DNA of 6,102 nucleotides. Source: Thermoplasmata archaeon (GTDB taxonomy: Archaea > Thermoplasmatota > Thermoplasmata > Thermoplasmatales > Thermoplasmataceae). The notes under the pieces were generated by a model, which was given only the letters and a program-made list of their open reading frames with translations, ran no database searches and was not told where the DNA came from. This document shows positions 1 through 5,305 of the stretch, one piece after another. Within the stretch, counting starts at the first letter, position 1. Each line of letters begins with the position of its first letter. A program made the translations under genes and the position numbers. The stretch covers positions 1-6,102 of the forward strand of contig JAJZXP010000211.1 of the NCBI GenBank assembly GCA_021806345.1, written 5' to 3'.

Positions 1-201
1 ATAGGTATAGTTTATGATGTTATTATGGACTTTGATAACGGATCAATACACGGTATAATGATAAAAGAAACCAACAGGGAGATCGTGAAAGAAGGAATTC
101 CAATTTCAATTCCATTCAAGTGGATAAAGGCTGTTGGCGATGCTGTATTACTTTTTACTTTTCCAGAAAAGATAACCTACACTGGAACAACATCAAGTTA
201 A
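1..201 (+). CDS. PRC-barrel domain protein, 3' end only
   Basis: This is the C-terminal 66 residues of a gene that begins before the window; frame 1 is open from the first base to a TAA at 199-201. The fragment opens with IGIVYDVIMDFDNGSI and later has the segment IPISIPFKWIKAVGDAVLL. That pattern, a short beta-rich barrel ending in I-P-(F/Y)-x-W-(I/V)-K-A-V-G-D, is typical of small archaeal PRC-barrel proteins. These are about 80 to 100 residues long and share a fold with the RimM C-terminal domain. In the family the domain is thought to mediate RNA or protein contacts; the exact role of the archaeal stand-alone forms is not known. It lies 22 bases upstream of the ClC gene on the same strand and may be cotranscribed with it, although the functions are not obviously linked. 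The missing N-terminus prevents a firmer call. Confidence 0.7.
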   Translation: MGIVYDVIMDFDNGSIHGIMIKETNREIVKEGIPISIPFKWIKAVGDAVLLFTFPEKITYTGTTSS

Positions 202-223
202 TAATTTCAATGAGTAGATAAAG

Positions 224-2071
224 TTGAGGATTCATAGTGACTCAGTCAGAAAGACTGCTGAAAGGCTTTACAGGAAGATGATGTCCAAAGCGACAAGGAA
301 ATGGGCACTCATTGGAACCTTAATCGGTATTATTTCTGGTCTGGGTGCAATTGCACTTTATCTTGCAATAACTTTTGTTACAAAATATCTTTTAACCGGT
401 TTAACTGGCTTAACTCCTCCAAGGGCCGGAATCGTCAGTGGAACTACACCTTATACTCTCTCCCCTCATATTAATTATATCTTCATACCGGTGTCATTGG
501 TGATTGGAGGTTTATTAGTCGCTTTTCTTTTGAATAAAACGGCACCTGAAGCAAAGGGTCACGGAACTGACGCAGCTATGAGCGCTTTTCACGAAAATAA
601 TGGTAAGATAAGGAGAAGAATACCTGTTGTAAAAACCATCGCTTCAGCATTAACAATTGGTTCTGGTGGTTCAGGAGGAAGGGAAGGACCAACAGCTCAA
701 ATTGCAGCAGGATTCGGATCATTCTTGGGAGACGTATTTCACCTTGACGATCATGACAGAAGAATAGCAATGGCTTCTGGGATAGGGGCCGGAATTGGTA
801 GTATATTTCTTGCGCCACTTGGAGGAGCTATATTAAGTACTGAAATTCTGTACAAAAAGGATTTTGAAACTGAGGCTTTAATTCCCTCCATTATAGCATC
901 TGTTGTTGGGTATTCCATTTTTGGTTATTATACCGGATTTACTTCCCTATTTGATATTCCATCAAACCAGATAATAGGGTTCTCTCATCCATCAGCACTC
1001 TTGGCCTATACGTTGTTGGGAATAGCTGCAGGTCTTGGTGCGATATTCTATATTAAAATTTTTTATGGAATATCTCTGCTTTTTACTAAACTCAAAAAAA
1101 TTTCTCCATATTTGAAACCCGCAATTGGTGGGTTAATTGTAGGATGTATTGCTATATTTTTTCCAGAAGTTCTTGGATTAGGCTACGGTTGGTTGCAACA
1201 GGTTCTAGACAATAATTTTGTTTTATTTGGGACGTCAACTTTAGAATTGATAGTTGTGTTTCTCGTTTTATTTGCATTAAAGGCAATTGCGACAGGTTTT
1301 TCCATAGGGTCTGAAGGTTCGGGGGGTGTCTTTGCTCCAGGCTTAGTTTTAGGAGCTTTTCTTGGGGCCGCTTTAGCTTTTCCTGTTCGGTTATTTTTCC
1401 CTTTTTTAAGTTTTGATGAAATCGTCATAGTTACCATGATAGCTCTATTTGGCGGTGCATCTAAAGCACCTATTGCGATTATAATTATGGGAACAGAAAT
1501 GACCAGCACTTATGCCCTTTTTATTCCATTGATGTTAGCAACAGTTATTTCATACTTTATGACGGGAAATATGAGTATCTACAAGTCTCAAGTCCCGGAC
1601 AGAAGCTTTTCAAAAGCTCATATGGATGAATACAGGAAACCCATAATGGACGAGATACCCGTATACACAGCAATGAAAAAGGACTATCTCAAAATTGGTA
1701 AAGATGAGACAATAAATGCGGGAATGAACAAGTTAAGAGAGAGTAGAATCAAAGGTATTGTGGTGGAGGATAATGATGAACTTGTAGGATATCTTTCAAT
1801 TGAAGACATACCTCAAAACATAAACTACAATGATAAAATCGAAACCATAATGCAAAAGGATAGCCTGCCCATCATATTGAGCCAGGACAATATCCACTCC
1901 GCCTTAACGAGACTCATAACCGAGCCGTCAGGGAAATTAATAGTTATGGAAACTCCGGATTCGAAAAAAGTTATGGGGACACTGACTTTAAGTGAAATTT
2001 CCGAATCATATAACAGGGAGATAAGGACAATCAAGGAGGCACAAAGACGATCTAGGGCTGATGATATTTGA
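224..2071 (+). CDS. ClC-family chloride channel/transporter with C-terminal CBS domain pair
   Basis: A 615-residue membrane protein of the ClC family, which moves chloride or similar anions either passively or in exchange for protons. The multi-helix ClC core spans roughly residues 27-450. Visible signatures are GGREGP at 151-156 (E154 matches the gating glutamate), GVFAP at 368-372 (the GxFxP anion-site motif) and Y453, which aligns with the pore tyrosine Y445 of E. coli ClC-ec1. Two CBS domains follow at about 478-535 and 538-598; in the family they bind nucleotides and tune gating. Two positions are unusual. The selectivity-loop motif reads GHGTD (112-116) instead of GSGxP, and the residue aligned with the internal proton glutamate E203 of ClC-ec1 is I208 (in the segment after FLAPLGG), so coupled proton exchange is doubtful. 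The start is TTG at 224, with no clear ribosome site. ATG codons at 278 or 281 would remove 18-19 charged, amphipathic residues and are a real alternative. The family call is very secure; the ion and mechanism are not. Confidence 0.95.
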   Translation: MRIHSDSVRKTAERLYRKMMSKATRKWALIGTLIGIISGLGAIALYLAITFVTKYLLTGLTGLTPPRAGIVSGTTPYTLSPHINYIFIPVSLVIGGLLVAFLLNKTAPEAKGHGTDAAMSAFHENNGKIRRRIPVVKTIASALTIGSGGSGGREGPTAQIAAGFGSFLGDVFHLDDHDRRIAMASGIGAGIGSIFLAPLGGAILSTEILYKKDFETEALIPSIIASVVGYSIFGYYTGFTSLFDIPSNQIIGFSHPSALLAYTLLGIAAGLGAIFYIKIFYGISLLFTKLKKISPYLKPAIGGLIVGCIAIFFPEVLGLGYGWLQQVLDNNFVLFGTSTLELIVVFLVLFALKAIATGFSIGSEGSGGVFAPGLVLGAFLGAALAFPVRLFFPFLSFDEIVIVTMIALFGGASKAPIAIIIMGTEMTSTYALFIPLMLATVISYFMTGNMSIYKSQVPDRSFSKAHMDEYRKPIMDEIPVYTAMKKDYLKIGKDETINAGMNKLRESRIKGIVVEDNDELVGYLSIEDIPQNINYNDKIETIMQKDSLPIILSQDNIHSALTRLITEPSGKLIVMETPDSKKVMGTLTLSEISESYNREIRTIKEAQRRSRADDI

Positions 2072-2095
2072 AGATGCCGATAATAAAGCGATGAT

Positions 2096-2108
2096 CTTAT
2101 TTTTATAG
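2096..2108 (+). terminator. Possible T-rich transcription terminator after the ClC gene
   Basis: A run reading CTTATTTTTATAG lies 25 bases after the ClC stop codon. Archaeal RNA polymerase commonly terminates at T-rich stretches without a strong hairpin, and no hairpin is evident here. The same AT-rich tract continues into TATA-like sequence, so it could equally be part of a promoter. Weak call. Confidence 0.25.
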
Positions 2109-2156
2109 TATATATCTGCTTGGGAAACTAGCAGTTTAATTATTAATACTTTTACG

Positions 2157-2173
2157 CAAAGCTAAAATATATG
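2157..2173 (+). promoter_or_regulatory. BRE/TATA promoter for gar1-tfb
   Basis: CAAAG (2157-2161, BRE-like) is followed by TAAAATATATG (2163-2173). The TATA centre lies about 25 bases before the gar1 ATG at 2193, which places the transcription start at or next to the start codon. No Shine-Dalgarno sequence precedes that ATG, so the first gene is probably translated from a leaderless mRNA. Compare the similar CAAAGG element before the tRNA gene in this window. Confidence 0.6.
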
Positions 2174-2192
2174 TTAACAATAACATTAATAT

Positions 2193-2408
2193 ATGGATAT
2201 TGAGTTACCAATACAACACGTAATAGGAAATGAATTAGTTGTAGAGGTAAAAGGACCGGAGGATATGAACAGGGCAGTATTTACCAAAGATGGAACCAAG
2301 GTAGGACGAATAGTTAGAATCTTGGGCGTTGTCGACAGACCCTTGGGTGTGGTGTTCCTTTCAAGGAATGTGGAACCAGGGGTGAAGAGTGTCTATATAA
2401 AAAATTGA
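2193..2408 (+). CDS. gar1: H/ACA ribonucleoprotein subunit Gar1
   Basis: A 71-residue protein matching archaeal Gar1, a core subunit (with Cbf5, Nop10 and L7Ae) of the H/ACA RNP that turns uridine into pseudouridine in rRNA at sites chosen by guide RNAs. The hallmark is [15 protein letters not shown] at residues 36-50, the conserved K-(V/I)-G-x-(V/I)-x-(D/E/I)-(I/L)-x-G-x-(V/I)-x-x-P segment of the small Gar1/Naf1 beta barrel. The following VVFLSR and the C-terminal GVKSVYIKN complete the barrel. The length is typical for archaeal Gar1, which lacks the Gly-Arg-rich tails of the eukaryotic protein. The ATG at 2193 has a TATA box at the right distance and no ribosome site, suggesting leaderless translation. 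The gene immediately precedes tfb on the same strand. A gar1-tfb pair recurs across archaea, which supports both calls. Confidence 0.92.
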   Translation: MDIELPIQHVIGNELVVEVKGPEDMNRAVFTKDGTKVGRIVRILGVVDRPLGVVFLSRNVEPGVKSVYIKN

Positions 2409-2412
2409 GGTG
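2407..2412 (+). promoter_or_regulatory. Shine-Dalgarno for tfb, overlapping the gar1 stop codon
   Basis: GAGGTG is complementary to the 3' end of archaeal 16S rRNA (CACCUC). It begins inside the gar1 TGA (2406-2408) and lies exactly 6 bases before the GTG at 2419. This is the normal spacing and favours 2419 over the in-frame GTG at 2410, which is itself part of the motif. Confidence 0.7.
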
Positions 2413-2418
2413 TTAAAA

Positions 2419-3351
2419 GTGGAAAAGGAAAAAAGAAAAATTGAACAGATTGAAAGATGTCCAGAATGTGGGTCTACTGATATGGCGCGAGACTACGAAA
2501 GGGGAGAATTAGTCTGTAATAAGTGTGGAATTGTTATTGACGAATCATATATTGACCAGGGACCGGAATGGAGAGCCTTTGATACTGAACAAAATGAGTC
2601 CAGAGCAAGAGCTGGATCTCCAATGACTTTTACCCTGCATGATAAGGGGTTGTCAACTGATATTTCTTGGAAGAACAAAGACTCTTACGGAAAATCTATT
2701 CCTACAAGAAACAGAGCGCAGTTATACAGGTTAAGGAAGTGGCAAAAAAGAATCAAAGTATCAAATGCAGCCGAGAGGAACTTATCCCAGGCATTACAGG
2801 AAATGGAGAGAATGGCGTCTAACTTAAGTATTCCAAATGATGTTAGAGAAACAGCAGCTGTCATTTACAGAAAAGCAGTTAAACAGAATATGATCAGGGG
2901 AAGAAGCATTGAAGGAGTAGTTGCCGGGTCACTTTATGCAGCCTGCAGAATTACCAATGTACCCAGAACTCTTGATGAAATTGCATCTATAACCAGAGTC
3001 AAAAAGAAGGAAATTGGCAGAACTTATAGGATTATGAGCCGATACCTGCAGTTGAACATAATGCCATCTAAGCCAGAAGATTATCTGAACAGATTCTGCA
3101 GTAAGTTAAAGTTATCAATGGATACAAGAAAACAGGCTGCTGAGATAATAAAACTTGCACAGGATAATGACCTTACTTCAGGAAAGGGCCCAACAGGAGT
3201 TGCCGCAGCTGCTATTTACATTGCTTCTATTATCATGAATGAGAGGAGAACTCAAAGATCAGTGGCAGAGGTAGCAGGAGTTACTGAGGTAACAATCAGA
3301 AACAGATACAAAGAGTTGACAGAAAAGCTAAACCTGGACGTTCAGGAATAA
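2419..3351 (+). CDS. tfb: Transcription initiation factor TFB (archaeal TFIIB)
   Basis: TFB joins the TBP-TATA complex, reads the BRE and recruits RNA polymerase. Numbered from the upstream GTG at 2410 (313 residues), the zinc ribbon has CPEC (C17, C20) and CNKC (C36, C39). The B-reader region carries GPEWRAFD (51-58). Two cyclin-like repeats follow at about 113-208 and 215-308. The second ends in a helix-turn-helix with [20 protein letters not shown] (284-303) that in the family contacts the BRE. The length is normal for a full TFB and all key cysteines are present. I place the start at the GTG at 2419 (310 residues) because the GAGGTG ribosome site ends 6 bases before it; starting at 2410 would add only three residues. 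Transcription is probably from the gar1 promoter, as the genes are essentially contiguous. The 3' end overlaps the convergent Pcc1-like gene by 10 bases. Confidence 0.97.
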   Translation: MEKEKRKIEQIERCPECGSTDMARDYERGELVCNKCGIVIDESYIDQGPEWRAFDTEQNESRARAGSPMTFTLHDKGLSTDISWKNKDSYGKSIPTRNRAQLYRLRKWQKRIKVSNAAERNLSQALQEMERMASNLSIPNDVRETAAVIYRKAVKQNMIRGRSIEGVVAGSLYAACRITNVPRTLDEIASITRVKKKEIGRTYRIMSRYLQLNIMPSKPEDYLNRFCSKLKLSMDTRKQAAEIIKLAQDNDLTSGKGPTGVAAAAIYIASIIMNERRTQRSVAEVAGVTEVTIRNRYKELTEKLNLDVQE

Positions 3352-3572
3352 TCATTTATTCTTTTTAAAATTTCATAAGACTTCAATATTTCATCGGTTA
3401 GGGAGTAAATAGAACTGGCTTTAACTGATGCAATTCTGATCTTTATCTTTTTATCATCTATTTCCGTGGATATTGTCTTATCATTTTCGGGTTTGATTAT
3501 TCTTAATAAGGTTTTTAAAAATTCAATATTACTGTCCACGATCTCAAGTTCTAAATCTACTAATTTCTCCAA
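3342..3572 (-). CDS. Small Pcc1-like protein (probable KEOPS complex subunit)
   Basis: A 76-residue protein resembling archaeal Pcc1, the small dimerising subunit of KEOPS that supports N6-threonylcarbamoyladenosine (t6A) formation on tRNAs reading ANN codons. The resemblance is one of pattern: a first beta strand (VDLELEI), a helix ending in KPEN, a second strand pair with [15 protein letters not shown], and a long C-terminal helix ([17 protein letters not shown]). This corresponds to the Pcc1 order of strand, helix, P-(E/D), E-I-x-x-x-x-I-x-I-x-(I/A)-x-(D/S), and the A-L-R-x-x-x-N-S-Y helix. The length fits the family, but the identity is modest and the LRxxxNSYLRW signature has drifted. 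The start is TTG at 3572; an in-frame TGA lies 8 codons upstream. A TATA-like element about 28 bases before it suggests a leaderless transcript. The gene ends inside the last codons of tfb on the opposite strand. It could instead be an unrelated small hypothetical protein. Confidence 0.62.
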   Translation of the reverse strand: MEKLVDLELEIVDSNIEFLKTLLRIIKPENDKTISTEIDDKKIKIRIASVKASSIYSLTDEILKSYEILKRINDYS

Positions 3573-3595
3573 CTTAGTATAACAGCGAGTTCATG

Positions 3596-3604
3596 CTTAA
3601 ATAC
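3596..3604 (-). promoter_or_regulatory. TATA-like element for the Pcc1-like gene
   Basis: Read on the minus strand this is GTATTTAAG, centred about 28 bases upstream of the TTG start at 3572. That spacing suits leaderless initiation. There is no clear BRE, so the call rests on spacing and AT content alone. Confidence 0.35.
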
Positions 3605-3759
3605 ATTTGTCCCTCTTCATATCAATCTGTAACATTGCCATTGTTATCCGGTATTATCGCATTAAAATCAATGATATCTACTTTAGATTATCCATGAGAA
3701 TTAAATTAAAGTTGAGTCAAACTTGAAAAATCATAAGAAATCAAAGCCCAGTCATCTTT

Positions 3760-3816
3760 AAAGGTTGATTAATGCAAACATCTAAGCAAAGGTTAATTTA
3801 TGCCACTTAATTTATG
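3760..3816 (+). repeat. Short direct repeats upstream of tRNA-Leu
   Basis: AAAGGTTGATTAATGC (3760-3775) and AAAGGTTAATTTATGC (3788-3803) match at 14 of 16 positions with starts 28 bases apart. In addition TTAATTTATG occurs exactly at 3793-3802 and 3807-3816. The copies look like duplicated BRE/TATA units in front of the tRNA gene. Confidence 0.5.
3787..3802 (+). promoter_or_regulatory. BRE/TATA promoter of tRNA-Leu
   Basis: CAAAGG followed by TTAATTTATG has its TATA centre about 31 bases before the mature tRNA 5' end at 3829. It would start transcription a few bases upstream, leaving a short leader for RNase P to remove. A second TTAATTTATG at 3807-3816 is too close to be the main TATA box for the mature 5' end. 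Confidence 0.5.
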
Positions 3817-3828
3817 AGCGAGTCTTAA

Positions 3829-3913
3829 GCGGAGGTTGCCGAGCTAGGTCAAAGGCGGCAGACTCAAGATCTGCTTCCGTAGGGGTTCGCCGGTTCGAAT
3901 CCGGCCCTCCGCA
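3829..3913 (+). tRNA. tRNA-Leu (anticodon CAA)
   Basis: An 85-base class II tRNA, reading UUG codons. The acceptor stem GCGGAGG (3829-3835) pairs perfectly with CCTCCGC (3906-3912), and the discriminator base is A3913, as expected for leucine. The anticodon stem GCAGA/TCTGC (3858-3862 and 3870-3874) encloses the loop CTCAAGA with CAA at 3865-3867. The T stem GCCGG/CCGGC flanks TTCGAAT (3894-3900). The long variable arm (3875-3888) is diagnostic of tRNA-Leu or tRNA-Ser, and the anticodon decides for Leu. There is no intron in the anticodon loop, and the 3' CCA is not encoded. A TTTTAT run follows directly and may act as terminator. The 3' end faces an integrase remnant that starts 49 bases downstream, so this tRNA gene is the probable former attachment site of a mobile element. 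Confidence 0.97.
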
Positions 3914-3919
3914 TTTTAT
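3914..3919 (+). terminator. T-rich stretch ending the tRNA-Leu transcript
   Basis: TTTTAT starts directly after the discriminator base. Short T-runs are usual at the ends of archaeal tRNA transcription units. No hairpin is present other than the tRNA itself. Confidence 0.4.
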
Positions 3920-3962
3920 CTATTAATCGAACATGTTATTAACTCTCTAGACAAGGTATATC

Positions 3963-4290
3963 ATGACCTTTCCGCCGAAGCACAGGAGGATGCTGGAAAA
4001 TGAGCATATCCGAAGGTGGTGGGAAAACAACCGAGCCAGATTCCCTCTTAGTGCTGATATTCTCTTGCGGAATTTGGTTCTTTACTGCGAGATAAACAGC
4101 ACCTCTCCTGAGAGGATATTGAAAGATGCCGAATCGGGAGCATTGAAGAGACAGTTCATTATGGGTCATAAAGGAGATATTGCGGCAAGATACAGCATCA
4201 ACAGGCGATATTGAGCAGTATCTAACTCAGGGCTATGTATTTCACGCAGTATTACCGGACGGCAGAGCGGTTATGAAGTTGAGGTTATAG
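3963..4290 (+). pseudogene. Tyrosine recombinase (integrase) remnant, internally deleted and frameshifted
   Basis: An ATG at 3963 opens an 83-codon frame ending in TGA at 4212-4214. Residues 14-60 (EHIRRWWENNRARFPLSADI, then LVLYCEINSTSPERIL) look like the N-terminal SAM-like core-binding domain of archaeal tyrosine recombinases, where a short RWYEN-type motif and 'x-S-A-D-x-x-L-R-x-L-x-x-(F/Y)-C-E' are typical. The frame then jumps directly to MGHKGDIAARYS (67-78), which resembles the end of the catalytic domain: Gly-His at 68-69 and the nucleophile Tyr at Y77. The region that should hold the catalytic Arg, Lys and HxxR (well over 100 residues in intact members) is absent. Shortly after the tyrosine a second frame, closing at TAG 4288-4290, reads GDIEQYLTQGYVFHAVLPDGRAV (split here at 4204-4272), which resembles the C-terminal tail of archaeal integrases. 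So at least one large deletion and one deletion or frameshift have inactivated it. Its position 49 bases after a tRNA 3' end fits an old integration event. It cannot be catalytically active; a residual DNA-binding role is possible but unproven. Confidence 0.72.
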
Positions 4291-4397
4291 AAGGAGAGGA
4301 TTATCTGGGAAAAACGGATAGAAATTACATGAAAAGGATGACCAATCGGAAAGAACCGGAGTTATTCATTTTCAAAAGTGTGGAAAATAAGATTTAA
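4291..4397 (+). other. Unidentified reading-frame remnant after the integrase scar
   Basis: The frame of the integrase N-terminal part, read past its TGA at 4212, stays open to a TAA at 4395-4397. Its distal part encodes EVIEGEDYLGKTDRN followed by YMKRMTNRKEPELFIF, with an internal ATG at 4329 that would give 22 residues. The composition looks protein-like, but there is no ribosome site and I recognise no family. It may be the 3' end of a former element gene, or a chance frame. Confidence 0.25.
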
Positions 4398-4400
4398 GAA
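4391..4400 (+). promoter_or_regulatory. TATA-like element for the GNAT gene
   Basis: GATTTAAGAA is centred about 29 bases before the ATG at 4425, where no Shine-Dalgarno sequence is present. This fits leaderless transcription. The BRE position is not distinctive. Confidence 0.35.
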
Positions 4401-4424
4401 TTCAGTTGAAATTTAACTTCCATC

Positions 4425-4889
4425 ATGACTCAAACCTCCAGCCTATTGACGGACAGTGAACTTAGGCTGAGACCTTGGTCAATGGAGGATGTTGATTATG
4501 CAGAAGCTTGGTATTCTAACATAGAAGTCCTTAGAAATTCCGAAGGAACGGAAAAACCATACAGCCGCGGGAAGATCGAAGAGATGTATAGATATCTATC
4601 AGCAAGAGGGGAACTCTACATAATAGAAGTAGAAGAAAGCGGATCATGGAAACCTATCGGAGATGCCTGTCTGATGCCAGATTCTTTGCCAATAGTGATT
4701 GGAGAGCCAAACTATAGATCCAAGGGCTATGGCAAAAGGGCACTCTCACTTCTTATTTCAAGAGCAAGGAGCAAAGGTTGGAAAGAACTGAGAGTTAAAG
4801 GTGTTTATTCCAACAACGAAAATTCTATAAAATTGTTCCTCTCCCTAGGATTTTTTCAAACTGGCAAATCCTTGATAAAAACGGAGTGA
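4425..4889 (+). CDS. GNAT-family N-acetyltransferase
   Basis: A 154-residue cytoplasmic protein of the GNAT superfamily, which transfers acetyl groups from acetyl-CoA to amines. The N-terminus LRLRPWSMEDVDYAEAWYSN (13-32) is the usual 'L-R-x-(F/W)-x-x-x-D' opening of RimJ/RimL-like members. The acetyl-CoA pyrophosphate loop is YRSKGYGKRAL (97-107), matching R-x-x-G-x-G/A. The late motif SNNENSIKLFLSLGF (129-143) corresponds to the conserved N-x-x-(A/S)-x-x-(L/F)-(Y/F)-x-x-x-G-F. The family fold appears complete. The substrate cannot be told: candidates include a protein N-terminus, a polyamine, an aminoglycoside-like compound or a metabolite. The ATG at 4425 has a TATA-like box at leaderless distance. 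It sits just downstream of an integration scar, so it may have come with the element, though nothing in the gene itself proves transfer. Confidence 0.88.
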   Translation: MTQTSSLLTDSELRLRPWSMEDVDYAEAWYSNIEVLRNSEGTEKPYSRGKIEEMYRYLSARGELYIIEVEESGSWKPIGDACLMPDSLPIVIGEPNYRSKGYGKRALSLLISRARSKGWKELRVKGVYSNNENSIKLFLSLGFFQTGKSLIKTE

Positions 4890-4948
4890 CTGAATACTCA
4901 TATTCTCTCGATCTTTGAAATTAGCGTTAAGAATGTTCATCGATTAGA

Positions 4949-5284
4949 CTACCAGTGAGACGGAGAATTCCGAGTATTACCAGAGATGTCACTATAGCTT
5001 GGGCCCATTTTGATAGATTGCTTGGCTATTTGGTTATCCAATACTGTACCTTCGAAGAATTGTATGGTTTCGTCCTTATCCCTATAGTAGTGCAGTTTTG
5101 CAGTGTAGAGGTTTACTGCCCTCTTTTCACCTTCTGGATGCTCCGCTCGGTCGGAGAGGAGGGTTCGCAGGAAAGTTCTTAACTTTTCAAACGGTAATAA
5201 TACATGCTTTCCTTTGCGAGAAACTTCTAAGAAAGAAATTTTATCAAGAAATAGGTAAGGAAAAATAACAGAATACATATACAT
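4949..5284 (-). CDS. Hypothetical protein, 111 residues (uncertain)
   Basis: A minus-strand frame fills most of the 415-base gap between the GNAT gene and the surface-protein gene. I do not recognise a family. The product is hydrophilic after a hydrophobic start (MYMYSVIFPYLFLDKI) and has a charged middle with LRTFLRTLLSDRAEHPEGEK and AVNLYTAKLHYYRDKDETI. Its last 20 residues (SDISGNTRNSPSHW) look low in structure. The codons in the middle look ordinary for this genome, favouring a real or recently decayed gene over a shadow frame. Two start codons are possible, at 5284 and 5278; a TATA-like element at 5298-5305 fits the second better. The opposite strand holds a 75-residue frame (4955-5182) that has a less natural composition (runs of V, F, Y, C). 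No signal peptide or binding motif is convincing. Confidence 0.35.
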   Translation of the reverse strand: MYMYSVIFPYLFLDKISFLEVSRKGKHVLLPFEKLRTFLRTLLSDRAEHPEGEKRAVNLYTAKLHYYRDKDETIQFFEGTVLDNQIAKQSIKMGPSYSDISGNTRNSPSHW

Positions 5285-5305
5285 GTATCCCGTACGGATA
5301 TTTAA
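5274..5305. promoter_or_regulatory. Possible overlapping divergent promoters of the surface protein and minus-strand ORF
   Basis: TACATATACA at 5274-5283 is centred about 26 bases before the ATG at 5305, right for a leaderless plus-strand transcript. On the minus strand TTAAATAT (5298-5305) is about 23 bases before the second possible start at 5278. A perfect 10-base palindrome, ATACATGTAT, lies between them at 5278-5287 and could be an operator or chance. No experimental support is visible. Confidence 0.4.

Larger units (their letters stand above)
3573..3828. other. AT-rich spacer between the Pcc1-like gene and tRNA-Leu
   Basis: These 256 bases hold no convincing gene in any frame; the longest short frames, such as the ATG at 3692 (10 codons), show no coding character. 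The left end should contain the promoter of the minus-strand Pcc1-like gene and the right end that of the tRNA. I looked for C/D-box motifs and found no proper C and D pair. Confidence 0.6.

Noticed and set aside
576..2034. Minus-strand frames of 80, 108 and 69 residues inside the ClC gene
   Set aside because: These are shadows of a clearly coding membrane-protein gene on the plus strand.
2493..2678. Minus-strand 61-residue frame inside tfb
   Set aside because: Antisense to the zinc ribbon and B-reader coding region; no independent signal.
3573..3828. C/D-box guide RNA in the spacer
   Set aside because: Only partial boxes such as GATGAC on the minus strand are present, with no matching D box at a sensible distance.
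3939..4169. Minus-strand 76-residue frame
   Set aside because: It is antisense to the integrase remnant, whose plus-strand product matches a family. No support for the antisense frame.
3963..4290. Functional integrase made by programmed frameshifting
   Set aside because: A frameshift could join the tail, but the catalytic Arg, Lys and HxxR region is missing from all frames, so no active recombinase can result.
4955..5182. Plus-strand 75-residue open frame
   Set aside because: It overlaps the 111-codon minus frame, has no ribosome site or TATA at a useful distance, and its composition (many V, F, Y, C, W) does not resemble a normal soluble protein.
3914..5304. Second att site (copy of the tRNA 3' end) within the window
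   Set aside because: I looked for repeats of TTCGAATCCGG and CCCTCCGC on the plus strand after the tRNA and saw none; if a distal site exists it lies outside.
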